Below, one piece after another: positions 35,395-47,741 of a DNA stretch of 64,000 nt. Position 1 is the stretch's first letter, and each line of letters starts with the position of its first letter. Both the position numbers and the translations under genes were made by a program. Source of the DNA: Sinonovacula constricta (Eukaryota > Mollusca > Bivalvia > Cardiida > Solecurtidae); NCBI GenBank assembly GCA_007844125.1, contig CM017568.1, forward strand, positions 4,489,882-4,553,881, written 5' to 3'. Under the pieces are notes generated by a model that did no database searches, was not told where the DNA came from, and saw nothing but the letters and a program-made list of their open reading frames with translations.

Positions 35395-37400
35395 TATGCA
35401 CATAGACAAATGTAAATACTGTCGCACACATGAACATATGTAAATACTGTCGCACACAAAAACATATGTAAAAACTGTCACACACATGAACAAATGTAAA
35501 TACTGTCACACACATGAACAAATGTAAATACTGTCACACACAGAAACAAATGTAAAAACTGTCACACACATGAACATATGTAAATACTGTCACACACATG
35601 AACAAATGTAAAAACTGTCACACACATGAACAAATGTAAATACTGTCACACACATGAACAAATGTAAATACTGTCACACACAGAAACAAATGTAAAAACT
35701 GTCATACACATGAACATATGTTAAAACTGTCACACACATGAACATATGTAAAAACTGTCACACACATGAACAAATGTAAATACTGTCACACACATGAACA
35801 AATGTAAAAACTGTCATACACATGAACAAATGTAAATACTGTCACACACATGAACATATGTAAATACTGTCATACACAGAAACAAATGTTAAGACTGTCA
35901 CACACATGAACAAATGTTAATACTGTCACACACATGAACAAATGTAAATACTGTCACACACATGAACAAATGTAAATACTGTCACACACAGAAACAAATG
36001 TAAAAACTGTCACACACATGAACATATGTTAAAACTGTCACACACATGAACATATTTAAAAACTGCCACACACATGAACATATGTTAATACTTTCATACA
36101 CATGAACATATGTAAATACCGCCACACACATGAACATATGTTAATACTGTCACACATATGAACATATTTAAAAACTGCCACACACATGAACATATGTTAA
36201 TACTTTCATACACATGAACATATGTAAATACTGCCACACACATGAACATATATTAATACTGTCACATACAGAAACAAATGTAAATACTGCCACACACATG
36301 AACATATATTAATACTGTCACATACAGAAACAAATGTTAATACTGTCACATACATGAACATATATTAATACTGTCACATACATGAACAAATGTAAAAACT
36401 GTCACATACATGAACAAATGTAAATACTGTCACACACATGAACAAATGTAAATACTGTCACACACAGAAACAAATGTAAAAACTGTCATACACATGAACA
36501 TATGTTAAAACTGTCACACACATGAACATATGTAAATACTGTCACACACATGAACAAATGTTAATACTGTCACATACATGAACAAATGTAAATACTGTCA
36601 CACACATGAACAAATGTAAAAACTGTCATACACATGAACATATGTTAAAACTGTCACACACATGAACATATGTAAATACAGTCACACACATGAACAAATG
36701 TTAATACTGTCACACAAATGAACAAATGTTAATACTGTCACATACATGAACAAATGTAAATACTGTCACACACATGAACAAATGTAAATACTGTCACACA
36801 CATGAACAAATGTAAATACTGTTACACACATGAACAAATGTTAATACTGTCACATACATGAACAAATGTAAATACTGTCACACAAATGAACATATGTAAA
36901 TACTGTCACACACATGAACATATGTAAATACTGTCACACAAATGAACATATGTAAATACTGTCACAAATAAACAAATGTAAATGCAGTTACATATATCAA
37001 CAAATGAAAATGTAGTCACACATTAACAAATGTCAACAGTCATACACATAAAAAATGTATATATTGTCACACACATAAACAAATGAAAATATAGTCATAC
37101 ATATAAACCAATGTAAATATAGTTTCACACATAAACATATGTTAATACTGCCACATACATAAACAAATTTAAATACAGTCATGCACATTTACACATGCAA
37201 ATATAGTCACACACACATACACATGTAAATATATGTCACACATATAAACATATGTAATTATAGTCTTACTTGTAAACAAATGTAAATACAGTCACAACAT
37301 ATAAACAAATGTAAAGATAATTACACATATAAACATATATAAACATAGTCATGCAAATCAACCTATGCCAATTAAGTCACACATGAATAAATTAACTCAT
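35395..37400. repeat. 28-bp minisatellite, about 70 copies
   Basis: Long array in the intron before exon i. The unit reads 'cacacatgaacaaatgtaaa' followed by 'tactgtca', with tga/aga and aaa/tat variants. It is regular from about 35400 to 36960 and increasingly degenerate to about 37400, ~100 bp before exon i. Higher-order similarity is visible (recurring 'cagaaacaaatg' units). Confidence 0.95.
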
Positions 37401-37500
37401 ATTACACACTTGAACACATGTTCACAAATTCATCCATGAGGGAAGACAGAAAGTCAATGCAACACAAACTTATTTTTATTTCTGTAATTCTACTACACAG

Positions 37501-37671
37501 TCTAGTCCAGAGAAAGTGCAGTTTGTGATATCACGCCGGAGTCGACCGCAGACCCCGGACCTTATACGTTCTACCTCAGACTCAGTATGTAGCATGGACC
37601 CCGCTACTTCACCAGAGAACAAATGGGTCATATGCAAACGGTGTCAAGAGCTCACCATCACAGTGGTCAAG
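37501..37671 (+). CDS. LNX-like protein, exon i (PDZ2 end, linker, PDZ3 start)
   Basis: The acceptor is 'ctactacacag' and the donor GTCAAG followed by gtattc. It encodes SSPEKVQFVISRRSRPQTPD, a Ser/Thr-rich linker (IRSTSDSVCSMDPATSPENK) and ICKRCQELTITVVK. The VQFVISRR..R.TPD part matches the end of PDZ2 in LNX1/2, and C.EL.ITVVK begins PDZ3. It is exactly 57 codons, phase 0 to 0. Confidence 0.94.
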
Positions 37672-37784
37672 GTATTCTAACTTCTTGCATAATACAGTTG
37701 TTCAGTTGTTATGCCCCCGAACAGTGTCACGCTGCAGTCACATTGTTTGTTCATCAGTCTGTCTGTCCATGCATCAGCATACAC

Positions 37785-38062
37785 CGGTAGAGTGTTGGCT
37801 CTCAGTATGTGAGGCCCCGCTTCAAAAAGTCGTTAAAAATGGTAGTGTTATAGCTTCCTTGGTAACGCTCAAGCAAATATAAGGGTAGGTCCAAGACTGG
37901 TTGGAATGGTGTCAGGATAATGTGACTGGATGTGGTATCATGCCAGGTTTCATGGCATGCTATGCATAGTAAAGGCAGCACTATATCTGCTTCAAGTGGA
38001 CACCATCTCCAGATAACTGAAGTACTGTTGGTGGAAAATAAATCCAATAAACATAAACAAAA
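37785..38062 (+). mobile_element. SINE family B, decayed copy
   Basis: Shares nearly its whole length with the intact SINE at 52523-52839: 'ggtagagtgttggctc' head remnant, 'aacgctcaagcaaatataag', 'tgtggtatcatgccagg', 'gcagcactatatctgcttc' and 'aaataaatccaataaac'. The box A/B head is partly lost. It lies in the intron about 110 bp after exon i. Confidence 0.8.
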
Positions 38063-38891
38063 CACTAAGGGAAAAAAATCCCTAAATTTATTAATTATAT
38101 TTACAAATAGCAAAGCTGAAGCAAAGATCTGAAGACAGAAAAGTCATGAAACATGAGTAAACTCATGAACGAATCTTACGATTTTTATGAAAGACACGTG
38201 ACTCACTTAGAGCACAGCCTGAGAGCGTCTGGTGGTCATACTATCAGAACTATCCATATGTCCAATGATACAATAAACTTAAAGACCCCACCTCCTTGCT
38301 GCAAACTGTCAGACTGCAGATGCAGCTTCCCACACAATTGTTAATTTTTGCTGGCTGTGAGATAATGTGCTGTTAGACCAAGATTCACATCTTTGTATGA
38401 GTACGTTTTTGGGTGAAAGAGTCTATGTACTCGAAGTACGTTTATAATTTTTTTACTGTGAGGTCTAATGACTTTGATATGAACAACACAAACATGCTTG
38501 CTATTTTTATAGTGACATGCAGTGTTAATTTTAAATAATAAACTTACGGTTTTGCAACATTGCTTAAAATCAATGGATTTGGAAAAGTCCATCATTTCCA
38601 GCCAATCCATGCACTGTAGGGACGTTATTGCCTTAAAGTCTTTCATATGTATAAACACTTTTGAATTGTTATAGATTTTCTCCAACATATTCACACGATT
38701 TTAGTCAATATTGACTTTTTTCTGCACTGTTTTGTGAAGTTTAAGCTTGTTAACATAATTCAAGCACCTACAAGGAGTCTAGGGTGACACATCCATGTAC
38801 ATGACCAACATCAACTTGCAATCAATTACAACTGTTGTTCATGTTGCTTTCTTGTGTTATCGAAAGTCATCAATATGTTATTCCACTCCAG

Positions 38892-39014
38892 GAGCCATCT
38901 GAGAGCCTAGGGGTGAGTGTTGCAGGTGGAGCCAACAGTCCTAGAGGGGACACACCCATTTATGTGACAAACATCAACCCCAATGGCTGTCTAGGCAAAG
39001 TTGGACAAATACAG
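38892..39014 (+). CDS. LNX-like protein, exon j (PDZ3)
   Basis: The acceptor is 'ttccactccag' and the donor ATACAG followed by gtacac. It encodes EPSESLGVSVAGGANSPRGD and then TPIYVTNINPNGCLGKVGQIQ. LGVS is the carboxylate loop, and the ESLG..VAGGA....D.PIYV.....GC pattern matches LNX PDZ3. It is 41 codons, phase 0 to 0. Confidence 0.94.
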
Positions 39015-39789
39015 GTACACTCAAACCTTGTAAACACGCTTTCAAGGGGACTGTCAAAAATACATCATTGTATTTGTGGTACAAGTTATAAAAAAGTGCA
39101 GATTTTTGCCATTTTTTACTTTTGATTTAAAACAAGGATAGGAGTAATTAGTAGACAAATTATTATAAAAATTGATACATACTCATTATTTATTTATTTA
39201 AGCATTGGAACAATGTAAAAGGTGACTGTCAAAAGGGTATCCTTATACCAGGTCCTTCACTGGATTGTTCAGCTTATAGTTGTGTATTGGTAGACATGGT
39301 GAGTGAATGACTACAAATCTGAATGGTCAGTTTATAAATGTAGCTGCTAGGCAACACTTACCACTTAAAAAGGATGGGTACAAAGTGCATCCTTTGTTTA
39401 TTGACAGTTACCCGAATCTTATGAACACAACAAGACATTACCTTAATTTGGTGTTCGCACTTCTGGCAGCAAGCGTCTCTCATCGAGCCTGTGACGACTT
39501 TTTGTTTCCTTATTTGAGTTTTCACTCCTTCATGAGCTCATGGTCTCATGGCTTATCAACTAATGAACCAAAATTTATTGGAAATATTGATGTCAGGACC
39601 AGGAAGTAATGAAAAAATGGCAACATATGAATATAAACAGAAAATAACATCAAATATATAAAAGTAAAAATTGGGACTGCAAGTTCGCGTCAACATATAC
39701 AAGGAATCTCTCTTATCAAAGGCCTTGATAACAAAGTTTAACTGTAAATACATTGTTTGTTATTTTGCTACTCCAAACTTCTTATATTG

Positions 39790-40225
39790 CAAATGTCAAC
39801 CAACCAATCCCTAATTGATAGGGACAGTTGTCACTGTGATTTCTTGACCATTGGTTGATTTGGGGTCAGTTCATTAATTTTGAGGACACGGCATCCTTGA
39901 ACAAAATTTTGGTTTTGATAGATATCTAGAGACTGCATGAGTCAACAATCCTTAAACTTAAGTCTACATATTGGTTTTGATGACCCCAAATAATATTGGG
40001 TTCGGCCAGACAAAGGTCAATATCACAATGACCTTCATTGGGACGACTTAAAGGTCACATTGATCTTTTAATGTGATTATGATTTCCTGAATCTGCTTTC
40101 CTCAAACTTGGCAGAAACATTGGTGGATATTCTTAATTAGTACAGTGGTACAAAGGTCAAGGTCACAGCGACAATTCGTTATTCCACAAGATATCTTGAT
40201 GCATGAGCTTGCTAGCTTTAGACAT
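39790..40225. repeat. Interspersed repeat fragment rich in AGGTCA/TGACCT
   Basis: Intron segment with 'aaaggtcacattgatc', 'gaccttcattgggacgac', 'ctcaaacttggcagaaac' and 'caaaggtcaaggtcacagcg'. It resembles another widespread bivalve repeat type. The ends were not resolved and no coding capacity was seen. Confidence 0.5.
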
Positions 40226-41684
40226 TTCCGTTATTGGCTATACTGGCTATTGCAAATAGATGAGCCCTAAAATTTTGGACACAGTTGGGCAACGCTCAAT
40301 GCCTAAATTACCTTTCATGGGTTGACCTAATAGTCAAATTATCTTCGATTGGATTTTGTTTTTAGATCAAATTAATTTAATGTTTATGACTGTCCTAAAC
40401 ACAGGTCCTATATTTGTAAAGTCCCAAAGCTATACTAGGATGTTGAGTTTCTAATGGTTAAATATAGCTGCACACCTTGACAACACTTTTGAGTCCTCCA
40501 ACCTGCAGAAAACAAAACTTTTTCAAGGACAGCTTAGCTCATACTAGAAGTCAGAAGTTACTTTGGAATCCAGTATTGCTTGAGGTTTATCAAACAATGG
40601 CTTGCTTGAGCCAAATTTACTGCAAATTGTGTTTGAATAGTACAGCAAGTGTGACCCAGTCACATTAATGGGGGTGGGTATCAGACTTATCAAATATGAT
40701 AAAATGGTAAATGGTTGACCAAGTAAACATCGAAAAAAAAAATACATGCTATTTATTTTTCATTTGTTAATGAGCTCTTTATCTAGGTATGAATGAAAAC
40801 TGTCAGAATTTCAATAAGGGCCAAAATTACATACAAATTGCAGAACTGTCCATTGACAGCATAAATAGACATTTTGTTACATATTTAAAAAAAAACTTGC
40901 TACATATACAAAAAAAACACACACACTAATGTTTGTTGTGTTACTTGACAACTCATACACAACTTACTCTTAAGACATTGACAATTAGCTTTAGCAGGAT
41001 TTTTTAAAGTTAATCATACTCTGTTTTCATTTTCTTGGCTTATACATCTTTTTGACCAAAAATATTGGTTGCCACCTTCACCAGTTCTTGACCTCTGTCT
41101 GTAGGGTAACACACAATTATTGCACTATTTAAGAGAATGGTACAAGACTAAAGTGTTTTGGTTATTAACATTAAAAGTTTGTTTGTTTTGCTCAGTTCCT
41201 ACTGTAGTCATAAAAGCATTAGAGAAATAAAACTTGAGACAATGTCAGGGCCATCATAAATCAAGTAACAGTACAGAACATTCATAAATCTACTAAATCT
41301 TTGCCATAACTGGATAATATGAGATAATGTTAATAAATTTTCAGTTATTACAAGTATGGGCATATTTCCTAGAAAATCGATTTTATATAATGTAGCAGAT
41401 ATAACCATTAATTGTTGAAGGACTGAATCATGCAATGAAATTTCTTGTTCATACTTTGACAAGGTGACATATTTCTGCCAAAATGTCAGTCAAATCACTG
41501 AAAAAGGAAATGATCTTTTTTAAAACTGAATTGCTAAAATATTTGTTCACTTATTTATCTTACCTTGTTTATCAGAAGGGGTGGGGGGTATTTTTCTATT
41601 AAGCAATGTATTACTACACTGAAGATATAAATAAACTTTTATTATTAATATTTTGACTTACATTTTAAAAACATATATTTTCAG
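40226..41684. other. LNX intron, no exon seen
   Basis: AT-rich, with no recognisable repeat or exon before exon k. Confidence 0.4.
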
Positions 41685-41872
41685 AAGGGGGACATTCTTC
41701 TGTCCATCAATGGAAACAGTCTGATCGGCCTCAATCACCCAGAGGCTGTAGCTCAGGTCAAAGCAAATGCAGGGTCAAAGGTTGTGACCTTGAAAATTAT
41801 AGAGGCTCCAGAGACGTGCTCAAATCAGGTCAACTTTGCCCCCAGCTGGTTATATTGGCAACAGTTACCAAG
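41685..41872 (+). CDS. LNX-like protein, exon k (PDZ3 end and linker)
   Basis: The acceptor is 'atattttcag' and the donor CCAAG followed by gtaaca. It encodes KGDILLSINGNSLIGLNHPE then AVAQVKANAGSKVVTLKIIE and a linker ending in NFAPSWLYWQQLP. GDILL.ING and NHPEAVAQVK are the PDZ strand D and alphaB with His at alphaB1. The F.PSW..W..LP linker is characteristic of LNX. Ends in phase 2. Confidence 0.94.
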
Positions 41873-42628
41873 GTAACAAGGATATTCAGATATTTACTTA
41901 GAGAAAAGCCGCCACACATTGCTTCATCAAATTAAACATGTATGGTCACAACAATGGGCAATCTTTGCTTGGACTCAGTTATGCACTGATATTGTGAGAT
42001 TCCATACATATACACATGTAAATATAGTCACACACAGGGGTATGAGATTGGGGTATGTACAAGGTATTTCTATTGCTTTAATTAATCTCTGAAACACACA
42101 GCCAATGCGGTCAGTGGTCCACATGTCCAGTACAAGAATTCAACAGAACTTGTTCATGCACCTACATGTATGTGAAGGCTACTATCTTTGTATGTATAAG
42201 TCATACTATATGTGATTTGTTCACTGTAATATGAGGAAGAATAGCAGGTATTAACAATGTTTAATGTTGCAAATCCAGTTGCATCATTGTGTGTGGGGAA
42301 TTACTCGTGAGTATTTTTACTACATATGAAGCAAAGTATGCCTTTGAACTGGCTGAGACAAATAGATGCATTTCATGTATTTATATTAAACTGATAATTA
42401 TTCCATTTATAATTTGACAAAAGTACAAGCAAGCTGGACAAAGCTACTGCAGGATGGAACAACTCTATGCACTTGTATGTTTCTGTATGTTACATTGGTT
42501 ATATTAAACATTTATATGTCTTAATACAAATAGAAAACCAGTCTTTGAGGTTTTTGTGAACAATCAGCAGTCATGTTGTTGTTTTGAAAACAACTCTGAA
42601 TTTTGATGGATTGATTGTTTCCCTCTAG

Positions 42629-42787
42629 AATGTGCCAATCAGTGAAGACTGTCACACTTTTACGAAGCCCCACCGGAAGTCTGGGATTTTCTGTTGTTGG
42701 TGGCTCAGACAGTTTCCAAGGTAACCTGCCGGTGTACATCAAGTCTGTCGTTTTGGAGACCCCAGCTTACAAAGATGGACGTCTTAA
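42629..42787 (+). CDS. LNX-like protein, exon l (PDZ4, first part)
   Basis: The acceptor is 'gtttccctctag' and the donor CTTAA followed by gtgagt. It encodes MCQSVKTVTLLRSPTGSLGF then SVVGGSDSFQGNLPVYIKSV and VLETPAYKDGRLK. TGSLGFSVVGG, P..IKS.V..TPAY.DGR is the PDZ4 signature of LNX1/2. Confidence 0.95.
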
Positions 42788-43158
42788 GTGAGTATCAAGA
42801 CACATAATGTTTGACATGGTCATACCGATTTTTATCATGTAACATGTATAATTGCAGTAATTCTAAAATATATTTGTTGTGTTCTTTGTTTGACAACATA
42901 AGCTTTTGACATTTTAAATTTTCATATATGAGGTGATAGTAGACAATGTACAAGCCCAAAAATAAATGTCATACATAGCACAAATCTTTTGCTAGTCTTG
43001 AGTTTATTCTTGTAATTGATATGCTATTATTATTTCTACATATGCTGATAAATCTAATTCTGTAGATGAAACCTTTTTTTTTTTTTTCGTGAGCATGTAG
43101 TTAAAAACTCAAAATAATAATATCCATGAACAAAAAGTTAAACTGTGTGTTATTTCAG

Positions 43159-43294
43159 GTGTGGGGACATGATTCTGAGTGTAAACAATACCTGTCTGGA
43201 GTCTGTTCCTCATGCCAAGGCAGTAGAAATCCTCAAGAATGCCACTGGGGCTGTCTCTCTACGTGTTGTTTCCTGGCCGGGAACCATTGTATGA
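43159..43294 (+). CDS. LNX-like protein, last exon m (PDZ4 end and C-terminus)
   Basis: The acceptor is 'gttatttcag'. It encodes CGDMILSVNNTCLESVPHAK, then AVEILKNATGAVSLRVVSWP and GTIV, with a TGA stop at 43292-43294. It ends right after PDZ4 in SWPGT.., as LNX proteins do. The alphaB1 residue is His (PHAKA). The final T-I-V fits a class I PDZ ligand (S/T-x-hydrophobic), so the tail could bind a PDZ domain of the same or another protein. Confidence 0.95.
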
Positions 43295-44290
43295 CCTTGA
43301 CCTTTCACTGCTCTAGTCCATCTGTGACCATCAGTATTTGACTTTTCACCTTCAACTGAATTGCTCCATGTCCTTTTCAGGATAATATTTGAGAATGTCA
43401 ACAGTTCTTTGTGACTTTCAGCATTTGACCTTCGACCTTTAACTAAACTGCTCCATGTGACGTTCAGGGTAAGTCCTTTGACCTTCAACTGATCTGCTGT
43501 ATGTGACCATTAGGATTGACTTTTTATAGCTCCCTGTGACCTTCACCATTTGAGCTGATCTGCTTCATGTGGGGTTCAGCTTTTGACCTTCAACTGAATT
43601 GCTCCATGTGACCTTCAGGCTAAGACACCTGATTCACCTGACCAGCTCAGTGTGAGGTTCAGCATTAGAAGTTTGACCTTCACCTGACCTGCGATGTGTG
43701 AGGTTCAGCATTAGACCTTTGACCTTCAACTGAATTGCTCCATTTGACCTTCAGGCTAAGACCTCTGATTCACCTGACCAGCTCAGTGTGAGCTTCAGCA
43801 GTAGAAGTTTGACCTTCACTTGACCTGCGATGTGTGAGATTCAGCATTAGACCTTTGACCTTCAACTGAATTGCTCCATTTGACCTTCAGGCTAAGACAT
43901 CTGATTCACCTGACCAGCTCAGTGTGAGGTTTAGCATTAGAAGTTTGACCTTCACCTGACCTACGATGTGTGAGGTTCAGCATTAGACCTTTGGCCTTCA
44001 ACTGAATTGCTCCATTTGACCTTCAGGCTAAGACCTCTGATTCACCTGACCAGCTCAGTGTGAGCTTCAGCAGTAGAAGTTTGACCTTCACCTGACCTAC
44101 GATGTGTGAGGTTCAGCATTAGACCTTTGACCTTCAAGTGAACTGCTCCATGTGACCTTCAGGCTAATACTTTTGATTCACATGACCTGCTCTGTGTGAG
44201 ATTAATTATTAGACCTTTGACCTTCAGCTGAACTGCTCCATGTGACTTTCAGGATAAGACCTTTGACCAATTTTTATAACTTAAATCCTG
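43295..44290 (+). repeat. ~135-bp tandem repeat in the LNX 3' region, rich in TGACCT
   Basis: Starts immediately after the LNX stop codon. Units of about 135 bp are marked by 'gaattgctcca' (near 43357, 43597, 43731, 43870, 44005, with variants at 44137 and 44231) and 'cacctgaccagctcagtgtg'. Each holds several TGACCTT words. 'agacctttgacctt' occurs several times and on the minus strand reads as a near-perfect DR1 nuclear-receptor element. It is probably 3' UTR or immediate downstream DNA. Confidence 0.88.
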
Positions 44291-45769
44291 GGTAGTTTGT
44301 GATGACCCTGAAATATGCAAGAGTCATTTGAACCTTGTCAATTGGGGTGCCTGTTCAAGAGGGGTATTGATTTTTTCTCACTTTATCATTAAATTAAGAG
44401 CTCAATAAGAGGATTGGTATTTTCTACCAGTTCTTTAAAAAAATAGCCAGTGAACTAATCTTGATTTCTGACAATTGACAATTGCTTGGAGCACCTGCTG
44501 ACAGTCTGCAGGCAGGCAAACATCAAAACATCTTGCATATAGAAAGTTTCACCAAGTTTACAATTTTTGTGTATAGCTTTTTGATCATGTCAAGTCTTCC
44601 ATGTGTATTAGATTGATCATAACTGTCAACATCGTTGATTGAGTTTCATGTATGGGTGGGTTTTACTGTATTAAAGTAATTAAAAAATACATTATTTTCA
44701 TTTATGTTTCTTGCTGAGGGGTTTAGATATTATGTATCTTTTATTTTTATAGTTTTAATATACCACTATCTTTTCATGGAGGAAACATTAAAAACATCCT
44801 GGACACAGTATAACATATGTACACAACATATGAAGAGACTTTTACTACACACTTATTTTAAGTATTGCATATTTGTCAGCCAGTCAGTGTACTTGTTATG
44901 ACTGATGTTTACTCATGATGCATTTTGATGCAAGCTCTATTGGTTCATGTACCATGTTGATGGAGTTTTAACAAATGTTTTTGATTCCTCCTACCAACTG
45001 ACAGCAGACTGTTTAAAGGACATGTTCACATCTGAGTAAGTGAAAACAGTAGATATTTTTGTCTGCTAAGTAATGGTCAAACAAAGAATTGATAAAAACA
45101 CAATCTTAACCATGATATGTTCATAATGGTTGCTATTTGTTCACAGATTTTTTAAAACCGCATTATGCATTTGTATATAGTTATTGAAATGGTACTGAAT
45201 TTATTTTTATAAACTTAAAGAGGCATTTTAAAGTCTTCACAACTACCATGATTTTAAACATGTTTTTTCACATTTCTTTTACAGTTGCATTGCATTTACT
45301 ACCATTTTAAATGATTTAATTTTAAATGTGACTTTTTTTTTCCTTTTCCTACTGTGTTCATTTTTATTAAACTTTTTCTTTCTTGTGAGGTTAAGTCCAG
45401 AGTTTCATATAAAAAGAGAGTAAGGTTGAGTACTTTTTTTATTGAGTTCTCCAATATATAATGATATGTTGGTACTCATTGTACTTTCCTAAAAGGCATT
45501 GAAAATGACCTTCAGAGTTCCAGTCTCCAGGGGAAGGACAGGAGTGCCAAAACATTAGGGGAATTATCACAGTGGGGAAGGTCATAAACCATTCAGTATG
45601 TGAACTGGGTGTCACAATTGATGGCCTTGTGCTTACTTTTATTTCAAGATCTCCTGTTTGAATTACTTATCCATTTCTTAATATGGCCATTGTAACAAGC
45701 TCTCTGAACAGAGGCATTTGTGTAGAATTATATTGTATATTGTAGACTTTTGCTCCTATCAAAAATGGC
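44291..45769. other. Probable LNX 3' UTR or downstream DNA
   Basis: AT-rich, with no gene seen and no clear AATAAA in this stretch. Confidence 0.35.
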
Positions 45770-45965
45770 ACACATGGCATCTGGTTAAGTCACTGACTAG
45801 TTCACATATGTACTTCATGTTCTAGTCGGGGCTAGAATTTTCATGCGAAGAGGTATACCAAGGTTCTACAAAGACATTGGTCTGGGGTCCTCCTCCACCA
45901 ATAGCAGCAGGACATCAATATGATCATATATGTGCTTGTGTGTTGTGACTTAACTCCAATCAAGA
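45770..45965 (+). mobile_element. SINE family A, decayed copy
   Basis: 'tggcatctggttaagtcact' head remnant, 'gacattggtctggggtcctc' body and 'gacatcaatatgatcatat' tail match the family. The head lacks a good box B. Confidence 0.5.
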
Positions 45966-47104
45966 TATAATGAAAAAAAAGTGTTTGATGGGATTTTCTT
46001 GCATAGGTGTAGAATTGACATTTACTCCCATTATATGAAGCTCTGGAATGTAACAATGTGTATTAGCGTTGAACACCATGACTATCTAGAGGTAACTGGT
46101 TTATTGGCATGTAACCTTTAGCCTGCTATATTTGTCTGTAACCAATATAAAATTGTAATTGATTTGCTTACAACATGTGCAAAGGTAACAAGACGATTTT
46201 GAGCCCCCCAACAAACTAACACCCCTCCCCCCACCCACCCCACAAAAAACAACAACACAACAAACAAAACAATAACAAACAAAAAATAACAATACAAAAA
46301 AACAAACAACAAATAAACAAAAACAGTAGGAAGCTGGATCAACACTATTCTCATAAGTCTTATCAATTCTTATAGCAGGCTAAGAGTTCAGAATGTAGCA
46401 AATTTGTTTGGGATGCGTGTTTTTGAAAGCAACTCAGGCAGAGTAATTGATTGTTTGTGTATTTCTTTTGTAGAATTTTATAAATTGTCTTTATTTATTA
46501 TTTTGATATATAAATTTATCAATGTTCATTTAAACAGTCTTATTGTTAATGGTATGTCTGAAGTCATTTATTTTTGCATTGACCAAATGTGTCATTTTGT
46601 CAGGTTACATAATGTTTATTCCTTTGTACATCACAGTGAGGACATCCCTGTTTTAATCTTAATTTTATTGTTGTTTGTTTAAATAAATTTCCACAACAAT
46701 CTTAACAGTATGTATAAGGTGTTGAGTTGGCTTAAATAGAATTAGTGATGCCTTTATTGATGCCATGCTACAAACATGTGACATGCTTAAACACTTACAT
46801 TATCCCAATTATAGATCTACAAGTCCTGTAACAACACTTTAATGCTTAAAAGAATCATGGTGAGCCTCCATCCCTTTCCTTTTAGAATTCAGCTTAAAAG
46901 CTAAATAAAGGGCTGCCTTAAATATGACAGTATGCAGTGAACACATGATGTAATACTATAAAGTAGAAATAATAATTTATCTTCATTCCAAAAACATAGT
47001 CTTAAAACAATCTGGCTTCAGTCTCAGCTGTGTTTTTTTAGACATTTTGTTTAAAAATAAAATAATACGGCCTTCATTTTTATAGCATTCTTTGCACATA
47101 ATAC
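45966..47104. other. Intergenic, with A/C-rich low-complexity tract
   Basis: A C-rich then CAA-rich low-complexity tract lies near 46200-46330. AATAAA occurs at 46312 (inside the A-rich tract) and 46682. No gene was seen. Confidence 0.4.
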
Positions 47105-47290
47105 CCGATACCATACCAGTGCTTTTAACTCTTAGCCTACTATTTGCATATTTATAAGGCTTAGACAAATAGTGTAGATCCACATCAGTCAGCTCTCTAC
47201 TGGGAACAGTCTGATCAGGATCTGCACTATTTGCTGCTCACTCTCTGTTTATAAGTATATCAAATTTGAAATTTAACATGTATAAAAAAG
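47105..47290. repeat. 'gatctgc' interspersed repeat, fairly complete copy
   Basis: 'ctcttagcctactatttgc', 'agacaaatagtgtagatcc', 'agtctgatcaggatctgcac' and 'tatttgctgctcac' recur in diverged form at 21800-21930, 16790-16880, 12030-12110 and 47515-47600. It is short, non-coding and of a type I associate with bivalves. Confidence 0.5.
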
Positions 47291-47735
47291 TAAAGCAAAA
47301 AACTCCTAAGAATTTAGCATGCCTAAGAATTTAGCATGGGTTTTTAACAAAATGTAGCAAGCTAAGAGTTAATCTTTAGTCTCTAAAGTATTCTGGGAAT
47401 CAATTTTGGGCATTATTAAAGTCCCAGCTGATAGTTGTTGTTTCAGCAAGTTGGCTAAACTTTGTACATGTACTTTTGGAGATTTTATGTGTTCTTGGCA
47501 CTTTACCTGCTGGGCATTAGTTGTTCCTGTCCATAGGCAAATGGTGCAGATCCTGGTCAGGTTGTTTTAAGCTAAAAGCAGCTGTGTCTTTAGCAATACA
47601 TCAAGTAAGCTTTGCACAAAATCTAAACTAATAACTAAAAACTAAGTAGGGGATAAGGATTGTAGTAGGTTAAGAGTTTATCATTGTCATAAAGGCAACT
47701 GCCTTTCTGTTATGTTATGAATGCAAATATTTCAA

Positions 47736-47741
47736 AATAAA
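47736..47741 (+). terminator. Candidate polyadenylation signal for LNX
   Basis: AATAAA followed after about 20 bases by a TG/TC-rich stretch ('attgtctcttgtcttgtctc'), a good poly(A) site arrangement. It lies 4.4 kb past the stop codon, so it would imply a very long 3' UTR containing the ~135-bp repeat. An earlier AATAAA at 46682 is an alternative. Confidence 0.3.

Noticed and set aside
38341..38694. 117-residue frame on the minus strand inside an LNX intron
   Set aside because: No recognisable domain, AT-rich composition and no promoter or splice evidence. It could be an old mobile-element piece, but this is not supported.
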